Assembly: GCF_005222675.1 (NCBI RefSeq)
Contig: NZ_STGE01000009.1
Location: forward strand, 310,001 to 374,000
DNA from: Mycolicibacterium sp. CR10
GTDB lineage: Bacteria > Actinomycetota > Actinomycetes > Mycobacteriales > Mycobacteriaceae
Length of the DNA: 64,000 nucleotides
Direction: 5' to 3'
The notes below the pieces were generated by a model, which had not been told where the DNA came from, searched no databases, and was given only the letters and a program-made list of their open reading frames with translations. The position numbers were made by a program, and so were the translations under genes. Below, piece by piece: positions 21,128 through 31,782 of this stretch (positions are counted from its first letter, which is position 1; every line of letters starts with the position of its first letter).

Positions 21128-23017
21128 ATGGCCTTCCATAACCCGTTCATCAAGGACGGACTGATCAAGTTTCCGGACAACGGCAGCCTGGTCAAGCACG
21201 TCGAGCGATGGGCGCGAGTTCGTGGGGACAAGGTCGCCTACCGGTTCGTCGACTTCTCCACCGAGCGTGACGGTGTGGTGCGGGATCTGAGCTGGGCCGT
21301 GTTCAGTAAGCGCAACAAGGCGGTGGCCGCCCGGCTGCAGCAGGTCACCGAGCCCGGTGATCGGGTCGCGATCCTGTGCCCGCAGAACCTCGAGTACCTC
21401 ATCGCCTTCTTCGGCGCACTGTATTCCGGGCGCATCGCGGTGCCGCTTTTCGATCCGTCCGAGCCCGGCCACGTAGGACGCCTGCACGCGGTGCTCGACG
21501 ACTGCAAGCCAAGCGCGATCCTCACCACCACCGAGGCAGCCGAAGGTGTGCGGAAGTTCTTCCGAAGCCGTCCGGCCAACGAGCGTCCGCGGGTCATCGC
21601 GGTCGACGCCGTGCCCGATGAAGTCGGCGCCACCTGGGAGCCGGTCGACGTCGAGCACGACACCATCGCCTACCTGCAGTACACCTCCGGTTCGACGCGC
21701 ATCCCGACCGGCGTGCAGATCACCCATCTCAACCTCGCCACCAACGTCGTGCAGGTCATCGAGGCCCTGTCGGGCGAAGAGGGGGACCGCGGTGTTTCGT
21801 GGCTGCCGTTCTTCCACGACATGGGCCTGATCACCGTGCTGCTGCCGACGGTCATCGGGCACTACATCTCGTTCATGACCCCCGCGGCGTTCGTCCGCAG
21901 GCCGGGGCGCTGGATTCGCGAGATGGCGCGCAAGCCCGACGACACCGGCGGCGTCATCTCGGTGGCGCCCAACTTCGCCTTCGACCATGCGGCGGTGCGC
22001 GGGCTGCCCAAGGAGGGTGAGCCGCCGTTGGACCTCTCCAATGTCAAGGCGCTACTCAACGGCAGCGAGCCGATCTCGGCGGCGACGGTGCGCAACTTCA
22101 ACGACGCGTTCGGCCCGTACGGCTTCCGGCCGCAGGCGATCAAGCCGTCCTACGGTCTGGCCGAGGCCACGCTGTTCGTCTCGTCGACCCACATCGACGA
22201 GTCGCCGAAGATCATCTCCGTCGATCGGGAGCAGCTCAACAACCATCGTTTCGTCGAGGTGCCGCCGGACTCGGAGAAGGCCGTCGCCCAGGCATCGGCC
22301 GGGGTCGTCGGTATCGCAGAATGGGCGGTCATCGTCGACGCCGAGTCGGCCTCCGAGTTGCCCGACGGTCAGATCGGCGAGATCTGGATCAGCGGCCAGA
22401 ACATGGGCACCGGTTACTGGGGCAGGCCCGAGGAGACGGTCGCCACCTTCCAGAACATCCTCAAATCGCGCACCAGCCCGTCGCACGCCGAAGGCGCCGC
22501 CGACGACGCGACCTGGGTGAGCACCGGCGACTACGGCGCGTTCTACAACGGTGACCTCTACATCACCGGTCGCGTGAAGGATCTGGTGATCATCGATGGC
22601 CGCAACCACTACCCGCAGGACCTCGAGTACTCGGCGCAGGAGTCGAGCAAGGCGCTGCGCACCGGCTTCGTCGCGGCATTCTCGGTTCCGGCCAACCAAC
22701 TTCCCGACGAGGTGTTCGAGAACACGCACGCAGGGCTCAAGCGCGACCCGGACGACACCTCCGAGCAGTTGGTCATCGTCGGTGAGCGCGCTCCGGGTGC
22801 GCACAAGCTCGAGATGGGACCGATCGTCGACGACATCCGCGCCGCGATCGCGGTGCGCCACGGTGTCACCGTGCGCGACGTGCTGCTGACCCCGGCGGGT
22901 GCGATCCCGAGGACGTCGAGCGGCAAGATCGGCAGGCGTGCCTGCCGCGCGGCGTATCTCGACGGCAGCCTGCGAAGCGGGAAGGTCGCCAACGCTTTCC
23001 CGGACGAGACGGACTGA
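21128..23017 (+). CDS. fadD32: Long-chain fatty-acyl-AMP ligase FadD32
   Basis: 629 residues. Activates the very long meromycolic acid as acyl-AMP and loads it on the N-terminal carrier domain of Pks13. The AMP-binding signature [11 protein letters not shown] is at about 185-195; [19 protein letters not shown] and the C-terminal [11 protein letters not shown] lysine motif are present. ATG 21128 is chosen because it begins the conserved MAFHNPFI and has GGAG upstream. It is first of the three-gene mycolate condensation unit, with pks13 64 bases downstream. Confidence 0.97.
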   Translation: MAFHNPFIKDGLIKFPDNGSLVKHVERWARVRGDKVAYRFVDFSTERDGVVRDLSWAVFSKRNKAVAARLQQVTEPGDRVAILCPQNLEYLIAFFGALYSGRIAVPLFDPSEPGHVGRLHAVLDDCKPSAILTTTEAAEGVRKFFRSRPANERPRVIAVDAVPDEVGATWEPVDVEHDTIAYLQYTSGSTRIPTGVQITHLNLATNVVQVIEALSGEEGDRGVSWLPFFHDMGLITVLLPTVIGHYISFMTPAAFVRRPGRWIREMARKPDDTGGVISVAPNFAFDHAAVRGLPKEGEPPLDLSNVKALLNGSEPISAATVRNFNDAFGPYGFRPQAIKPSYGLAEATLFVSSTHIDESPKIISVDREQLNNHRFVEVPPDSEKAVAQASAGVVGIAEWAVIVDAESASELPDGQIGEIWISGQNMGTGYWGRPEETVATFQNILKSRTSPSHAEGAADDATWVSTGDYGAFYNGDLYITGRVKDLVIIDGRNHYPQDLEYSAQESSKALRTGFVAAFSVPANQLPDEVFENTHAGLKRDPDDTSEQLVIVGERAPGAHKLEMGPIVDDIRAAIAVRHGVTVRDVLLTPAGAIPRTSSGKIGRRACRAAYLDGSLRSGKVANAFPDETD

Positions 23018-23081
23018 CGCCCAACAGAACACCGAGGCGATGGCGGCCCTCTGCGGGCCGCCGTGTCGAACGTGAGGTTAT

Positions 23082-26000
23082 GTGAACATGACTGAAGCAC
23101 AAGATGATTCGGGTATCGAACGGCCCGCCCCGAGCAGCACAGGCGGGCCGGAGATGTCCGTGCTCGAGATGCGCGAATGGCTGCGCAACTGGATCGGCGA
23201 AGCGACGGGCCAGGCGCCGGATTCGATCAGCGAATCGACGCCGATGGTCGAGTTGGGCCTGTCCTCGCGTGACGCGGTGGCGATGGCCAGCGACATCGAG
23301 GACCTCACCGGGGTGACGCTGACCGCGACGGTCGCGTTCCGGCACCCGACCATCGAGGCGCTGGCGACGGTGATCGTCGAGGGCGAGCCTGAGGTCGACA
23401 TGTCCGCTCTGGACACCGAGGACTGGTCGCGGCACGCGGACGAGGTCGAGGAGGGCAGGCTCAACATCGCGATCGTCGGTGTGGCCACCCGCTTCCCCGG
23501 TGACATCAACACCCCCGACGAGATGTGGACGGCGCTGCTCGAGGGCCGCGACGCCATCACCGACCTGCCGGAGGGGCGCTGGTCGGAGTTCCTGTCCGAG
23601 CCGCGCATCGCCGAGCGGGTCGCCAAGGCACGCACCCGCGGCGGCTACCTCTCCGACATCAAGGGCTTCGACTCCGAGTTCTTCGCGCTCTCGAAGATGG
23701 AGGCCGACAACCTCGATCCACAGCAGCGGATGGCGCTGGAGCTGACGTGGGAAGCGTTGGAATACGCCAGGATTCCGGCGTCGAGCCTCCGCGGACAGAA
23801 CGTCGGCGTGTATGTGGGCAGCTCGACCAACGACTACCAGTTCCTGGGTGTCGCGGATCCGTCGGTCGCACACCCCTACGCCATCACCGGCACGGCGAGT
23901 TCGATCATCGCCAACCGGGTGTCCTACTTCTTCGATTTCCGCGGCCCGTCGATGACCATCGACACCGCCTGCTCGTCGTCGCTGGTGGCCGCCAACGAGG
24001 GCATCAAGGCGCTGCGCGCCGGTGACGCCGACGTCGTGATAGCCGGTGGCGTCAACGCGTTGATCACCCCTTTGGTGACAGTCGGTTTCGACGAGGTCGG
24101 TGGCGTGCTGGCGCCCGACGGCCGGATCAAGTCGTTCTCCCAGGATGCCGACGGTTACGCCCGGTCCGAGGGCGGCGGCATGCTGGTGTTCAAGCGCCTG
24201 GCCGACGCGCGCCGCGACGGTGATGACATCCTCGCCGTGATCGCCGGCGGTGCCGTTAATCACGACGGCCGGTCCAACGGCCTGCTTGCCCCGAATCCCG
24301 ATGCGCAGGAAGCGGTGCTGCGCAAGGCATACAAGGACGCGGGCATCGATCCCAGGACCGTCGACTACGTCGAGGCGCACGGCACCGGCACCATCCTCGG
24401 TGACCCGATCGAGGCCGACGCGCTGGGCCGGGTGATCGGCAGGGGTCGGGCCGACGACAAGCCCGCCTACCTGGGCGCGGTGAAATCCAATCTGGGACAT
24501 CTGGAGTCGGCAGCCGGAGCCGCCAGCCTGGCCAAGATGGCGCTGTCGCTCAGGAACGACAAGATCCCGCCGTCGATCAACTACACGGGTCCCAACCCGT
24601 ACATCGATTTCGACAAGGAACACCTCAAGGTCGCCGACACGGTCACCGACTGGCCCCGCTACAGCGGCACGGCGATCGCAGGCGTGTCCGGGTTCGGCTT
24701 CGGCGGCGCCAACGCGCACCTGGTGTTGCGCGAGGTGCTGCCCAGTGACCTCATCGAACCCGAGGCCGCGGAGCCGGTCGTCGCGGTAACGGCGCAGCCC
24801 AACCAGCCCGCCGTCTACGTCGGCGGGGTGCGGATGGACGAGTACGGCGAGTTCATCGATGAGGATGACGATGACGAGGACGCGCTGGATATCCCGGCCG
24901 CTGCGCACGACGACGAACCCGAACTGCCGGGGCTGACCGACGAGGCGCTGCGGCTGCTGGAAGTGGCCCGCGAGGAGCTCGCTGCCGAACAGGCCGAGCA
25001 GCCCACGGCAAAGCTTGTGCCGCTTGCAGTTTCGGGCTTCCTGACGTCGCGTAAGAGGGCGGCGGCCGCCGAGCTCGCGGACTGGATCGACAGCCCAGAA
25101 GGCCGGGCGTCCTCGCTCGAGTCGATCGGGCGTTCGCTGTCGCGGCGCAACCACGGCCGCTCCCGCGCGGTGGTGCTGGCCCACGCTCACGACGAGGCGA
25201 TCAAGGGTCTGCGGGCCCTCGCCGAGGGCAAGCCGAACCCGATCGTGCTCGCCGCCGACGGACCAACCACGAACGGCCCGGTGTGGGTGTTGGCCGGTTT
25301 CGGCGCCCAGCACCGGAAGATGGCCAAGAGCCTGTACCTGCGCGACGAGACCTTCGCCGAGTGGATCAACAAGGTCGATGCGCTGGTCCAGGACGAGCTC
25401 GGTTACTCCGTCGTCGAGCTGATCCTCGACGATTCTCAGGACTACGGGATCGAGACCACCCAGGTCACCATCTTCGCGATCCAGGTCGCACTCGGCGAGC
25501 TGCTCAAGGCGCACGGCGCGAAACCCGGTGCACTGGTGGGTCAATCGCTGGGCGAGGCGGCTGCCGCCTACTTCGCAGGCGGGCTGTCGCTAGCCGACGC
25601 GACCCGCACGATCTGTTCGCGTTCGCACCTGATGGGCGAGGGCGAGGCGATGCTGTTCGGTGAGTACATCCGCCTGATGGCACTGGTCGAATACTCCGCG
25701 GAAGAGATCGAGACCGTTTTCTCAGATTTCAAGGACCTCGAGGTGTGCGTGTACGCCGCGCCGTCGCAGACGGTCATCGGCGGCCCGCCGGATCAGGTGG
25801 ACGCGATCATCGCGCGCGCCGAATCCGAGGGCAAGTTCGCCCGCAAGTTCCAGACCAAGGGCGCCAGCCACACCTCGCAGATGGACCCGCTGCTGGGTGA
25901 GCTGGCCGCCGAACTGCAAGGCATCGAAGCACATTCGCTGCAGGTTCCGTACTACTCGACCGTGCACGAGGGCAACCTCGTGCGCCCGGGTGCGGACCCG

Positions 26001-28466
26001 ATCCACGACGTCGACTACTGGAAGAAGGGGCTGCGTCACTCGGTCTACTTCACCCACGGCATCCGCAACGCGGTCGACAACGGTCACACCACCTTCCTGG
26101 AGTTGGCGCCCAATCCGGTCGCGCTCATGCAGGTGGGCCTGACCACGGCTGCCGCGGGTCTGCATGACGCCCAGCTGATTGCGACGCTGGCGCGCAAGCA
26201 GGACGAGGTGGACTCGATGACCACCGCGATGGCGCAACTGTTCGTCCACGGTCACGACCTCGACTTCCGCACGCTGTTCCCGCGGCGCTCGCGAGGCCTG
26301 GCGGGTGCGCTGGACTTCGCCGACGTCCCGCCGACCCGTTTCAAGCGCAAGGAGCACTGGCTCGACGCGCATTTCACCGGGGACAGCTCGTCGGTCATCC
26401 CGGGCAACCACGTCGCGACCCCCGACGGCAGGCATGTGTTCGAGTACGTGCCCCGCGGCGCGACCGATCTGGCCGCCCTGGTGAAAGCCGCTGCGGCAGC
26501 GGTGCTTCCGGACGCCAAGCTGGTCGCCTCCGAGCAGCGCGCGGTGCCCGGTGACGGCGCACGCCTGGTGACCACGCTGACGCGTCACCCGGGTGGCGCG
26601 GGGGTGCAGGTGCACGCAAGGATCGACGAGTCCTTCACACTGGTCTATGACGCCGTGGTGGCCCGCAACGGCGCGGTCGGCGCGCTGCCGATCGCCGTCG
26701 GCGCGGGCACGGTCGCCGAGGTCACCGCGGCCCCGGTGGTCGGGGAGCCCGACGAGCCCGAAGACGACGCAGCGATCCTGCACGACAACCTCACCGCGGG
26801 CGCAGGGATCGCGGCGGGCTTCGCGAAGTGGTCACCGGACTCCGGGGAGACCATCGGAGATCGACTGGGCACCATCGTCGGCGCCGCCATGGGCTACGAG
26901 CCCGAGGACCTGCCATGGGAGGTGCCGCTGATCGAACTCGGCCTGGATTCGCTGATGGCGGTGCGCATCAAGAACCGTGTCGAGTACGACTTCGACCTTC
27001 CGCCGATCCAGCTGACCGCGGTGCGCGACGCCAACCTGTATGCCGTCGAGAAGCTCATCGCCTACGCGGTCGAGCACCGCGACGAGGTCGGCGAGCTCGC
27101 CGAGCAGCAGAAGGGGCAGACGGCCGAGGAGATCGCCGCGGCGCAGGCCGAGCTGATGGGCGGGGCGACCACGGTCGCCGAACTCGAGGCCAAGCTCGCC
27201 GAGGTCGGGCACCCGATCGCGGCGGACGAGACAGCGACCGCCGCGGGAACCGAGGTGCCGCTGGACATCCCGGCGCCGCCCACCGACCCGTCCGGTCCGC
27301 CGAACGCTGAGAAGCCTTCTGCAGCCGGACTCGCCGCAAGCGTGCTCACCCAGGAGGCGGTCACCGAGGCGCTCGGCGCCGACGTGCCGCCGCGCGACGC
27401 CGCCGAACGCGTCACGTTCGCCACGTGGGCGATCGTCACCGGCAAGTCCCCGGGCGGCATCTTCAACGAGCTGCCGTCGATCGACGACGCCGTGGCGCAG
27501 AAGCTGGCCGAGCGGCTCTCCGAGCGCGCCGACGGCACCGTGACGGCCGAGCAGGTCGCGGCGGCAGGCACCATCCAGGACCTGGCCACCGTGGTTCGCG
27601 ACCTGATGGATGCCGGCGAGCTCGACGGCTTCGTGCGCACCATCCGGGCCAGGCCCGAGGGGTCGACGCGGATCCCGGTGTTCGTCTTCCACCCGGCGGG
27701 CGGATCCACCGTTGTCTACGAGCCGTTGCTCAAGCGGCTGCCGCCGGACACCCCGATGTACGGCTTCGAGCGGGTCGAGGGCTCCGTTGAGGAGCGGGCT
27801 GCCCAGTACCTGCCCAGACTGCGGGAGATTCAGGGTGACGGGCCGTACATCCTGGTCGGCTGGTCGCTCGGCGGCGCGCTGGCCTACGCCTGCGCGATCG
27901 GGCTCAAGCGCGAGGGTGCCGACGTCCGGTTCGTCGGTTTGATCGATATGGTGCGCCCCGGCGAGGAGGTGCCGCAGACCCAGGAGGAGACCAGGGCGCG
28001 CTGGGACCGCTACGCCCTGTTCGCGCAGCGCACCTTCAACGTCGAGGTGCCGCCGATCCCGTACGAAGAACTCGAGGGGCTCGACGACGCGGGCCAGGTG
28101 ACGTTCATCCTGGACGCGATCAAGGACAGCGGCGTCGACATCCCGGGCGGCATCATCGAGCACCAGCGCACGTCCTATCTGGACAACCGGCTGCTCGAGA
28201 CCGCCGAGATCCAGCCCTACGACGGGCACGTCACGCTCTACATGGCCGACCGCTACCACGATGACGCGATCTTCTTCGAGCCTCGCTACGCCATCCGGCA
28301 ACCCGACGGCGGCTGGGGTGAATTCGTCGACGATCTCGAGGTGGTGCCCATCGGGGGTGAACACATCCAGGCCATCGACGAGCCGTACATTGCAAAGGTC
28401 GGCGCGCACATGAGCGAGTCCATCAGCCAGATAGCTGCCGAGAACGAGGAGAACGCAGCCAAGTGA
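23082..28466 (+). CDS. pks13: Polyketide synthase Pks13, mycolic acid condensase
   Basis: 1794 residues. Condenses meromycolyl and carboxyacyl chains into the alpha-alkyl beta-ketoester and hands it to trehalose. Domains in order: N-terminal ACP (S62 in GLSSRDAV), ketosynthase (C297 in DTACSSSL), acyltransferase (S822 in GQSLGEA), C-terminal ACP (S1290 in GLDSLMA) and thioesterase (S1595 in GWSLGGA). An acidic EDDDDEDAL linker near residue 590 is not as marked in the M. tuberculosis protein. Start GTG 23082 has GAGG four bases upstream; ATG 23088 is an alternative. The stop overlaps accD4 (GTGA). Confidence 0.98.
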   Translation: MNMTEAQDDSGIERPAPSSTGGPEMSVLEMREWLRNWIGEATGQAPDSISESTPMVELGLSSRDAVAMASDIEDLTGVTLTATVAFRHPTIEALATVIVEGEPEVDMSALDTEDWSRHADEVEEGRLNIAIVGVATRFPGDINTPDEMWTALLEGRDAITDLPEGRWSEFLSEPRIAERVAKARTRGGYLSDIKGFDSEFFALSKMEADNLDPQQRMALELTWEALEYARIPASSLRGQNVGVYVGSSTNDYQFLGVADPSVAHPYAITGTASSIIANRVSYFFDFRGPSMTIDTACSSSLVAANEGIKALRAGDADVVIAGGVNALITPLVTVGFDEVGGVLAPDGRIKSFSQDADGYARSEGGGMLVFKRLADARRDGDDILAVIAGGAVNHDGRSNGLLAPNPDAQEAVLRKAYKDAGIDPRTVDYVEAHGTGTILGDPIEADALGRVIGRGRADDKPAYLGAVKSNLGHLESAAGAASLAKMALSLRNDKIPPSINYTGPNPYIDFDKEHLKVADTVTDWPRYSGTAIAGVSGFGFGGANAHLVLREVLPSDLIEPEAAEPVVAVTAQPNQPAVYVGGVRMDEYGEFIDEDDDDEDALDIPAAAHDDEPELPGLTDEALRLLEVAREELAAEQAEQPTAKLVPLAVSGFLTSRKRAAAAELADWIDSPEGRASSLESIGRSLSRRNHGRSRAVVLAHAHDEAIKGLRALAEGKPNPIVLAADGPTTNGPVWVLAGFGAQHRKMAKSLYLRDETFAEWINKVDALVQDELGYSVVELILDDSQDYGIETTQVTIFAIQVALGELLKAHGAKPGALVGQSLGEAAAAYFAGGLSLADATRTICSRSHLMGEGEAMLFGEYIRLMALVEYSAEEIETVFSDFKDLEVCVYAAPSQTVIGGPPDQVDAIIARAESEGKFARKFQTKGASHTSQMDPLLGELAAELQGIEAHSLQVPYYSTVHEGNLVRPGADPIHDVDYWKKGLRHSVYFTHGIRNAVDNGHTTFLELAPNPVALMQVGLTTAAAGLHDAQLIATLARKQDEVDSMTTAMAQLFVHGHDLDFRTLFPRRSRGLAGALDFADVPPTRFKRKEHWLDAHFTGDSSSVIPGNHVATPDGRHVFEYVPRGATDLAALVKAAAAAVLPDAKLVASEQRAVPGDGARLVTTLTRHPGGAGVQVHARIDESFTLVYDAVVARNGAVGALPIAVGAGTVAEVTAAPVVGEPDEPEDDAAILHDNLTAGAGIAAGFAKWSPDSGETIGDRLGTIVGAAMGYEPEDLPWEVPLIELGLDSLMAVRIKNRVEYDFDLPPIQLTAVRDANLYAVEKLIAYAVEHRDEVGELAEQQKGQTAEEIAAAQAELMGGATTVAELEAKLAEVGHPIAADETATAAGTEVPLDIPAPPTDPSGPPNAEKPSAAGLAASVLTQEAVTEALGADVPPRDAAERVTFATWAIVTGKSPGGIFNELPSIDDAVAQKLAERLSERADGTVTAEQVAAAGTIQDLATVVRDLMDAGELDGFVRTIRARPEGSTRIPVFVFHPAGGSTVVYEPLLKRLPPDTPMYGFERVEGSVEERAAQYLPRLREIQGDGPYILVGWSLGGALAYACAIGLKREGADVRFVGLIDMVRPGEEVPQTQEETRARWDRYALFAQRTFNVEVPPIPYEELEGLDDAGQVTFILDAIKDSGVDIPGGIIEHQRTSYLDNRLLETAEIQPYDGHVTLYMADRYHDDAIFFEPRYAIRQPDGGWGEFVDDLEVVPIGGEHIQAIDEPYIAKVGAHMSESISQIAAENEENAAK

Positions 28467-30046
28467 CAGCGGAATCTCTCCCTGGCCCAGACTCTAAGGC
28501 GCCGGTGACCACCGCCGAGAAGCTCGCCGACCTGCGCGAGAAGCTGGAACTGGCCAAGGAGCCGGGCGGTGAGAAGGCGGTCGCCAAACGGGACAAGAAG
28601 GGCATCCCGAGCGCGCGGTCCCGCATCTACTCGCTGCTCGACCCCGGGAGCTTCCTCGAGATCGGCGCGCTTGCCAAGACACCGGGCGACCCCAACGCGC
28701 TCTTCGGCGACGGTGTCGTCACCGGCCACGGCCTGATCAACGGCAGGCCGGTCGGGGTGTTCAGCCACGACCAGACGGTCTTCCAGGGCACGGTCGGGGA
28801 GATGTTCGGCCGCAAGGTAGCCCGGCTGATGGAGTGGGTGGCGATGGTCGGCTGCCCGATCATCGGCATCAACGACTCCGGCGGCGCCCGCATCCAGGAC
28901 GCGGCGACGTCGCTGGCCTGGTACGCCGAACTGGGCCGCCGCCACGAACTGCTGCGCGGGCTGGTCCCCGAGATCTCGCTGATCTTCGGCAAGTGCGCGG
29001 GCGGCGCGGTGTACTCGCCGATCCAGACCGACCTGGTGGTCGCGGTGCGCGATCAGGGCTACATGTTCGTCACCGGACCCGACGTCATCAAGGACGTCAC
29101 CGGCGAGGACGTCACGCTCGACGAACTCGGCGGCGCCGACGCCCAGGCCCGGTACGGCAACATCCACCAGGTCGTCGAGTCGGAAGCGGCGGCGTTCCAG
29201 TACGTCCGCGACTACCTGAGCTTCCTGCCTGCCAACACGTTCGACGACCCGCCGATCGTCAACCCGGGCCTGGAGCCTGCACTCACCCCGCACGACTTCG
29301 AACTGGATTCGATCGTGCCGGATTCGGACAACACCGCCTACGACATGCACGAGATCCTGCTGCGGATCTTCGACGACGGCGACGTGTTCGACGTGGCCGA
29401 GCAGAGCGGGCCCGCGATCATCACGGCCTTTGCCCGTGTCGACGGTCGCCCGGTCGGGGTGATCGCCAACCAGCCGATGTACAACGCCGGCGCTATCGAC
29501 AACGAGGAGTCCGACAAGGCCGCCCGCTTCGTGCGGTTCTGCGACTCGTTCAACACGCCGCTGGTGTTCGTCGTCGACACCCCGGGCTTCATGCCCGGCG
29601 TCGCGCAGGAGAAGGGCGGCATCATCAAGCGGGGCGGCCGCTTCCTCAACGCGGTCGTGGAGGCCGACATCCCGAAGGTCACGATCACGGTGCGCAAGTC
29701 CTATGGCGGCGCGTACGCGGTGATGGGCTCCAAGCAGCTGACCGCCGACCTGAACTTCGCGTGGCCCACCGCGCGGATCGCGGTGATCGGTGCCGACGGT
29801 GCGGCCCAGTTGCTGGTCAAGCGGTTCCCCGATCCGACAGCACCGGAGGTGCAGAAGATCAAGGCCGACTTCATCGAGGGGTACAACCTCAACCTGGCGA
29901 CACCGTGGATCGCGGCCGAACGGGGTTACATCGACGGGGTCATCGAGCCGCACCAGACCCGGCTGTTGCTGCGCAAGTCGCTCCACCTGCTGCGGGACAA
30001 GCAGATCAACCGCGTACAGAGAAAGCACGGGCTGACCCCGATCTAG
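28463..30046 (+). CDS. accD4: Acyl-CoA carboxylase beta subunit AccD4
   Basis: 527 residues, carboxyltransferase with both crotonase-like halves. The oxyanion-hole segments [16 protein letters not shown] and [18 protein letters not shown] are intact, as is [14 protein letters not shown]. With AccA3 and AccD5/AccE5 in other mycobacteria it makes the carboxylated C24-C26 acyl-CoA used by Pks13. GTG 28463 overlaps the pks13 stop by four bases, so the two are translationally coupled. Confidence 0.97.
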   Translation: MTAESLPGPDSKAPVTTAEKLADLREKLELAKEPGGEKAVAKRDKKGIPSARSRIYSLLDPGSFLEIGALAKTPGDPNALFGDGVVTGHGLINGRPVGVFSHDQTVFQGTVGEMFGRKVARLMEWVAMVGCPIIGINDSGGARIQDAATSLAWYAELGRRHELLRGLVPEISLIFGKCAGGAVYSPIQTDLVVAVRDQGYMFVTGPDVIKDVTGEDVTLDELGGADAQARYGNIHQVVESEAAAFQYVRDYLSFLPANTFDDPPIVNPGLEPALTPHDFELDSIVPDSDNTAYDMHEILLRIFDDGDVFDVAEQSGPAIITAFARVDGRPVGVIANQPMYNAGAIDNEESDKAARFVRFCDSFNTPLVFVVDTPGFMPGVAQEKGGIIKRGGRFLNAVVEADIPKVTITVRKSYGGAYAVMGSKQLTADLNFAWPTARIAVIGADGAAQLLVKRFPDPTAPEVQKIKADFIEGYNLNLATPWIAAERGYIDGVIEPHQTRLLLRKSLHLLRDKQINRVQRKHGLTPI

Positions 30047-30072
30047 GCATCGGGGTGCGGTTGGATGTAGCT

Positions 30073-30975
30073 GTGTCGAATCACCTCTCGGGACTGAGCC
30101 TGTCGGCGCCGCTGGATGACCCGCGGCTGGAGTTGCGCGATCTGTTCGCCTTCCCGTCGCCGTCCGACCCGGACCGCACGGTGCTGGCGCTGACGGTCAA
30201 CCCCGACGGCGGGCCGCTGTACCCCGACGCCGTCTACCGGCTGGCGATCGATCACAGCGGCGACTACCGCAATGACATCTCGTTCAGCTTCGTGTTCTCC
30301 GAACCCCACGACGGGCACCAGACGGTGGACGGGTACCTGGCCGTCGGCGACGAGGCGTCCACGGACGCCGCGGTCGGGTCGTTGATCTTCGACGACATCA
30401 ACGTCTCGTTCGCCGACGCGCCCCACGTGTGGCGATCGCGGTCGGGTTCGTTCATGTTCTTCGCCGGTGCCCGCAGCGATCCGTCCCGCGACGATGCCAA
30501 CGTCGTCGCGGTGGTCGTGGAACTGCCCACCGGCTACCTCGGAGCCCGTCCCGATGTGCGGATCTGGGCGCGCTGCAGCGTGCTCGAGGACGGGACGTGG
30601 CGCCACCTGGACCGGGTCGGGCATCCCTGGCTGGCCGCCTTCTTCGTCGACGACGCGTCACGGGCCGAGTACCGGTCGGGGTCTCCCAACCGCGACAGGG
30701 ACCTGTGGATGGGCCGGCTCATCGACGTGATGGCCAGCGCCGGGGGATACACCCGGGAGGAGGCGATCACCGCGATCGAGGCCGAGGGCACGCTTCCCGA
30801 TGTGCTGACGTTCAACCCCTCCAAGCCGGCGAAGTACCCCAACGGGCGAACCCTGACCGACAATGTCATCGACCACCGGGTGGCTTTCCTGACCAGGACA
30901 CCGCCCCCGGCGTCCGGCGAGACCCCGCACCCGGACCTTCTCCACGAGTTCCCGTATCTCGGGGCGCCGCGTTGA
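30073..30975 (+). CDS. DUF4331-family protein
   Basis: 300 residues. GTG 30073 gives the N terminus VSNHLSGLSLSAPLDDPRLELRDLF, which matches the MSHHLDSP...DPRLDxxDLY pattern of DUF4331 proteins. GTG 30055 is possible but adds residues outside the family. No signal peptide or membrane segment is seen. The family is uncharacterised; a calcium/porphyrin-type beta fold has been suggested only loosely. It opens a plus-strand cassette 26 bases after accD4, and its stop overlaps the next gene (TTGA). M. tuberculosis has no such gene here. Confidence 0.8.
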   Translation: MSNHLSGLSLSAPLDDPRLELRDLFAFPSPSDPDRTVLALTVNPDGGPLYPDAVYRLAIDHSGDYRNDISFSFVFSEPHDGHQTVDGYLAVGDEASTDAAVGSLIFDDINVSFADAPHVWRSRSGSFMFFAGARSDPSRDDANVVAVVVELPTGYLGARPDVRIWARCSVLEDGTWRHLDRVGHPWLAAFFVDDASRAEYRSGSPNRDRDLWMGRLIDVMASAGGYTREEAITAIEAEGTLPDVLTFNPSKPAKYPNGRTLTDNVIDHRVAFLTRTPPPASGETPHPDLLHEFPYLGAPR

Positions 30976-31364
30976 GGTCTGTCCTGCTGGACACCTACCG
31001 CAGCTGCGAGACGCTGCCGCTGGTCGGTGGGCTGTTCACGCGCGGCAGACTCGAGGCGCAGGCCGTACTGTCGCTCATCGTGGCCGCCGTGATCGACGAA
31101 CTGGACCTCACCGCGATCGTGCGCGACCGTCTGCACGCCGAGGCGATCGACGCGGTGATCGCCCGCATCGATCTGATCGGCCTGGCCAACGAGATCATCG
31201 ACGGTGTCGACCTGCCCGCAATCATCCGGGAATCCACCACTTCGGTGACCGCCGACGTGATGACAGACGTGCGCAGCCAGGGCGAACGCGCCGACGCCGC
31301 GGTCTCCGGTTTCGTCGACCGGGTGCTGGGCCGCAGGCAGGAACTCCGTGACCGGCGCCGATGA
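30972..31364 (+). CDS. Small protein of unknown function, in kinase/RDD cassette
   Basis: 130 residues if TTG 30972 is the start; the start overlaps the DUF4331 stop by four bases, and no later start gives a fuller protein. The sequence is helical with regularly spaced Asp-Leu pairs (LDLTAIVRDRL, IDLIGLANEI, VDLPAIIRES), each followed by charged residues, and a basic end. No transmembrane segment, no catalytic motif recognised. It overlaps the RDD gene by 17 bases, so the two products probably act together. Confidence 0.68.
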   Translation: MRSVLLDTYRSCETLPLVGGLFTRGRLEAQAVLSLIVAAVIDELDLTAIVRDRLHAEAIDAVIARIDLIGLANEIIDGVDLPAIIRESTTSVTADVMTDVRSQGERADAAVSGFVDRVLGRRQELRDRRR

Positions 31365-31782
31365 GCGGGTCGCCGGCGTGGTGAGCCGCGGCGTGGCCGC
31401 GCTGATCGACCTGATCGTCGTCGGTGTGCTGTTGGCGCTGCTCTACTCGGGGCTGGTGCTCACCAGGCTGGCGCTCAACCCGGGCTCGTTCCGCTTCCCG
31501 GCGCTCGACGTGGTGTTCTCCGGGGTTGTCGCGTTCGTCGTGGCGGTGCTCTACCTCGCGGGTTGCTGGTCGGTGTCGGGGTGCACGGCCGGAGCGGTCG
31601 CGATGGGGCTGCGGGTGGTCGGCCGCGGTGCGGAGCGCCTGAAACCGGTCATCGCGTTGCTGCGTGGCGCCGCCTGCGTCATCTTCCCCATCGGGCTGGC
31701 CTGGGTCGCGCTGGACAGTCGGCGAAGGTCGTTGCAGGACATCGTGTTCGGCACCCGAGTGGTGTACGTGCGCCCATGCTGA
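31348..31782 (+). CDS. RDD-family membrane protein
   Basis: 144 residues, GTG 31348. The RDD pattern is visible: Arg in VSRGVAALID, Asp in the first helix and the closing RSLQDIVFGTRVVYV. Three to four hydrophobic helices (about residues 16-38, 52-72, 104-122). RDD proteins are small membrane proteins sometimes tied to ion transport or as partners of neighbouring enzymes. It overlaps the gene before it by 17 bases and the kinase after it by seven. Confidence 0.82.
   Translation: MTGADERVAGVVSRGVAALIDLIVVGVLLALLYSGLVLTRLALNPGSFRFPALDVVFSGVVAFVVAVLYLAGCWSVSGCTAGAVAMGLRVVGRGAERLKPVIALLRGAACVIFPIGLAWVALDSRRRSLQDIVFGTRVVYVRPC

Noticed and set aside
22866..25544. 892-residue open frame antisense to fadD32/pks13
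   Set aside because: A shadow of the pks13 codons in GC-rich DNA. It is Arg/Gly/His-rich with no domain, and the sense frame is a full textbook polyketide synthase.
26832..28409. Long antisense frame over the Pks13 C terminus
   Set aside because: Composition typical of GC-rich shadows, no ribosome site, complete sense domains (ACP and thioesterase).
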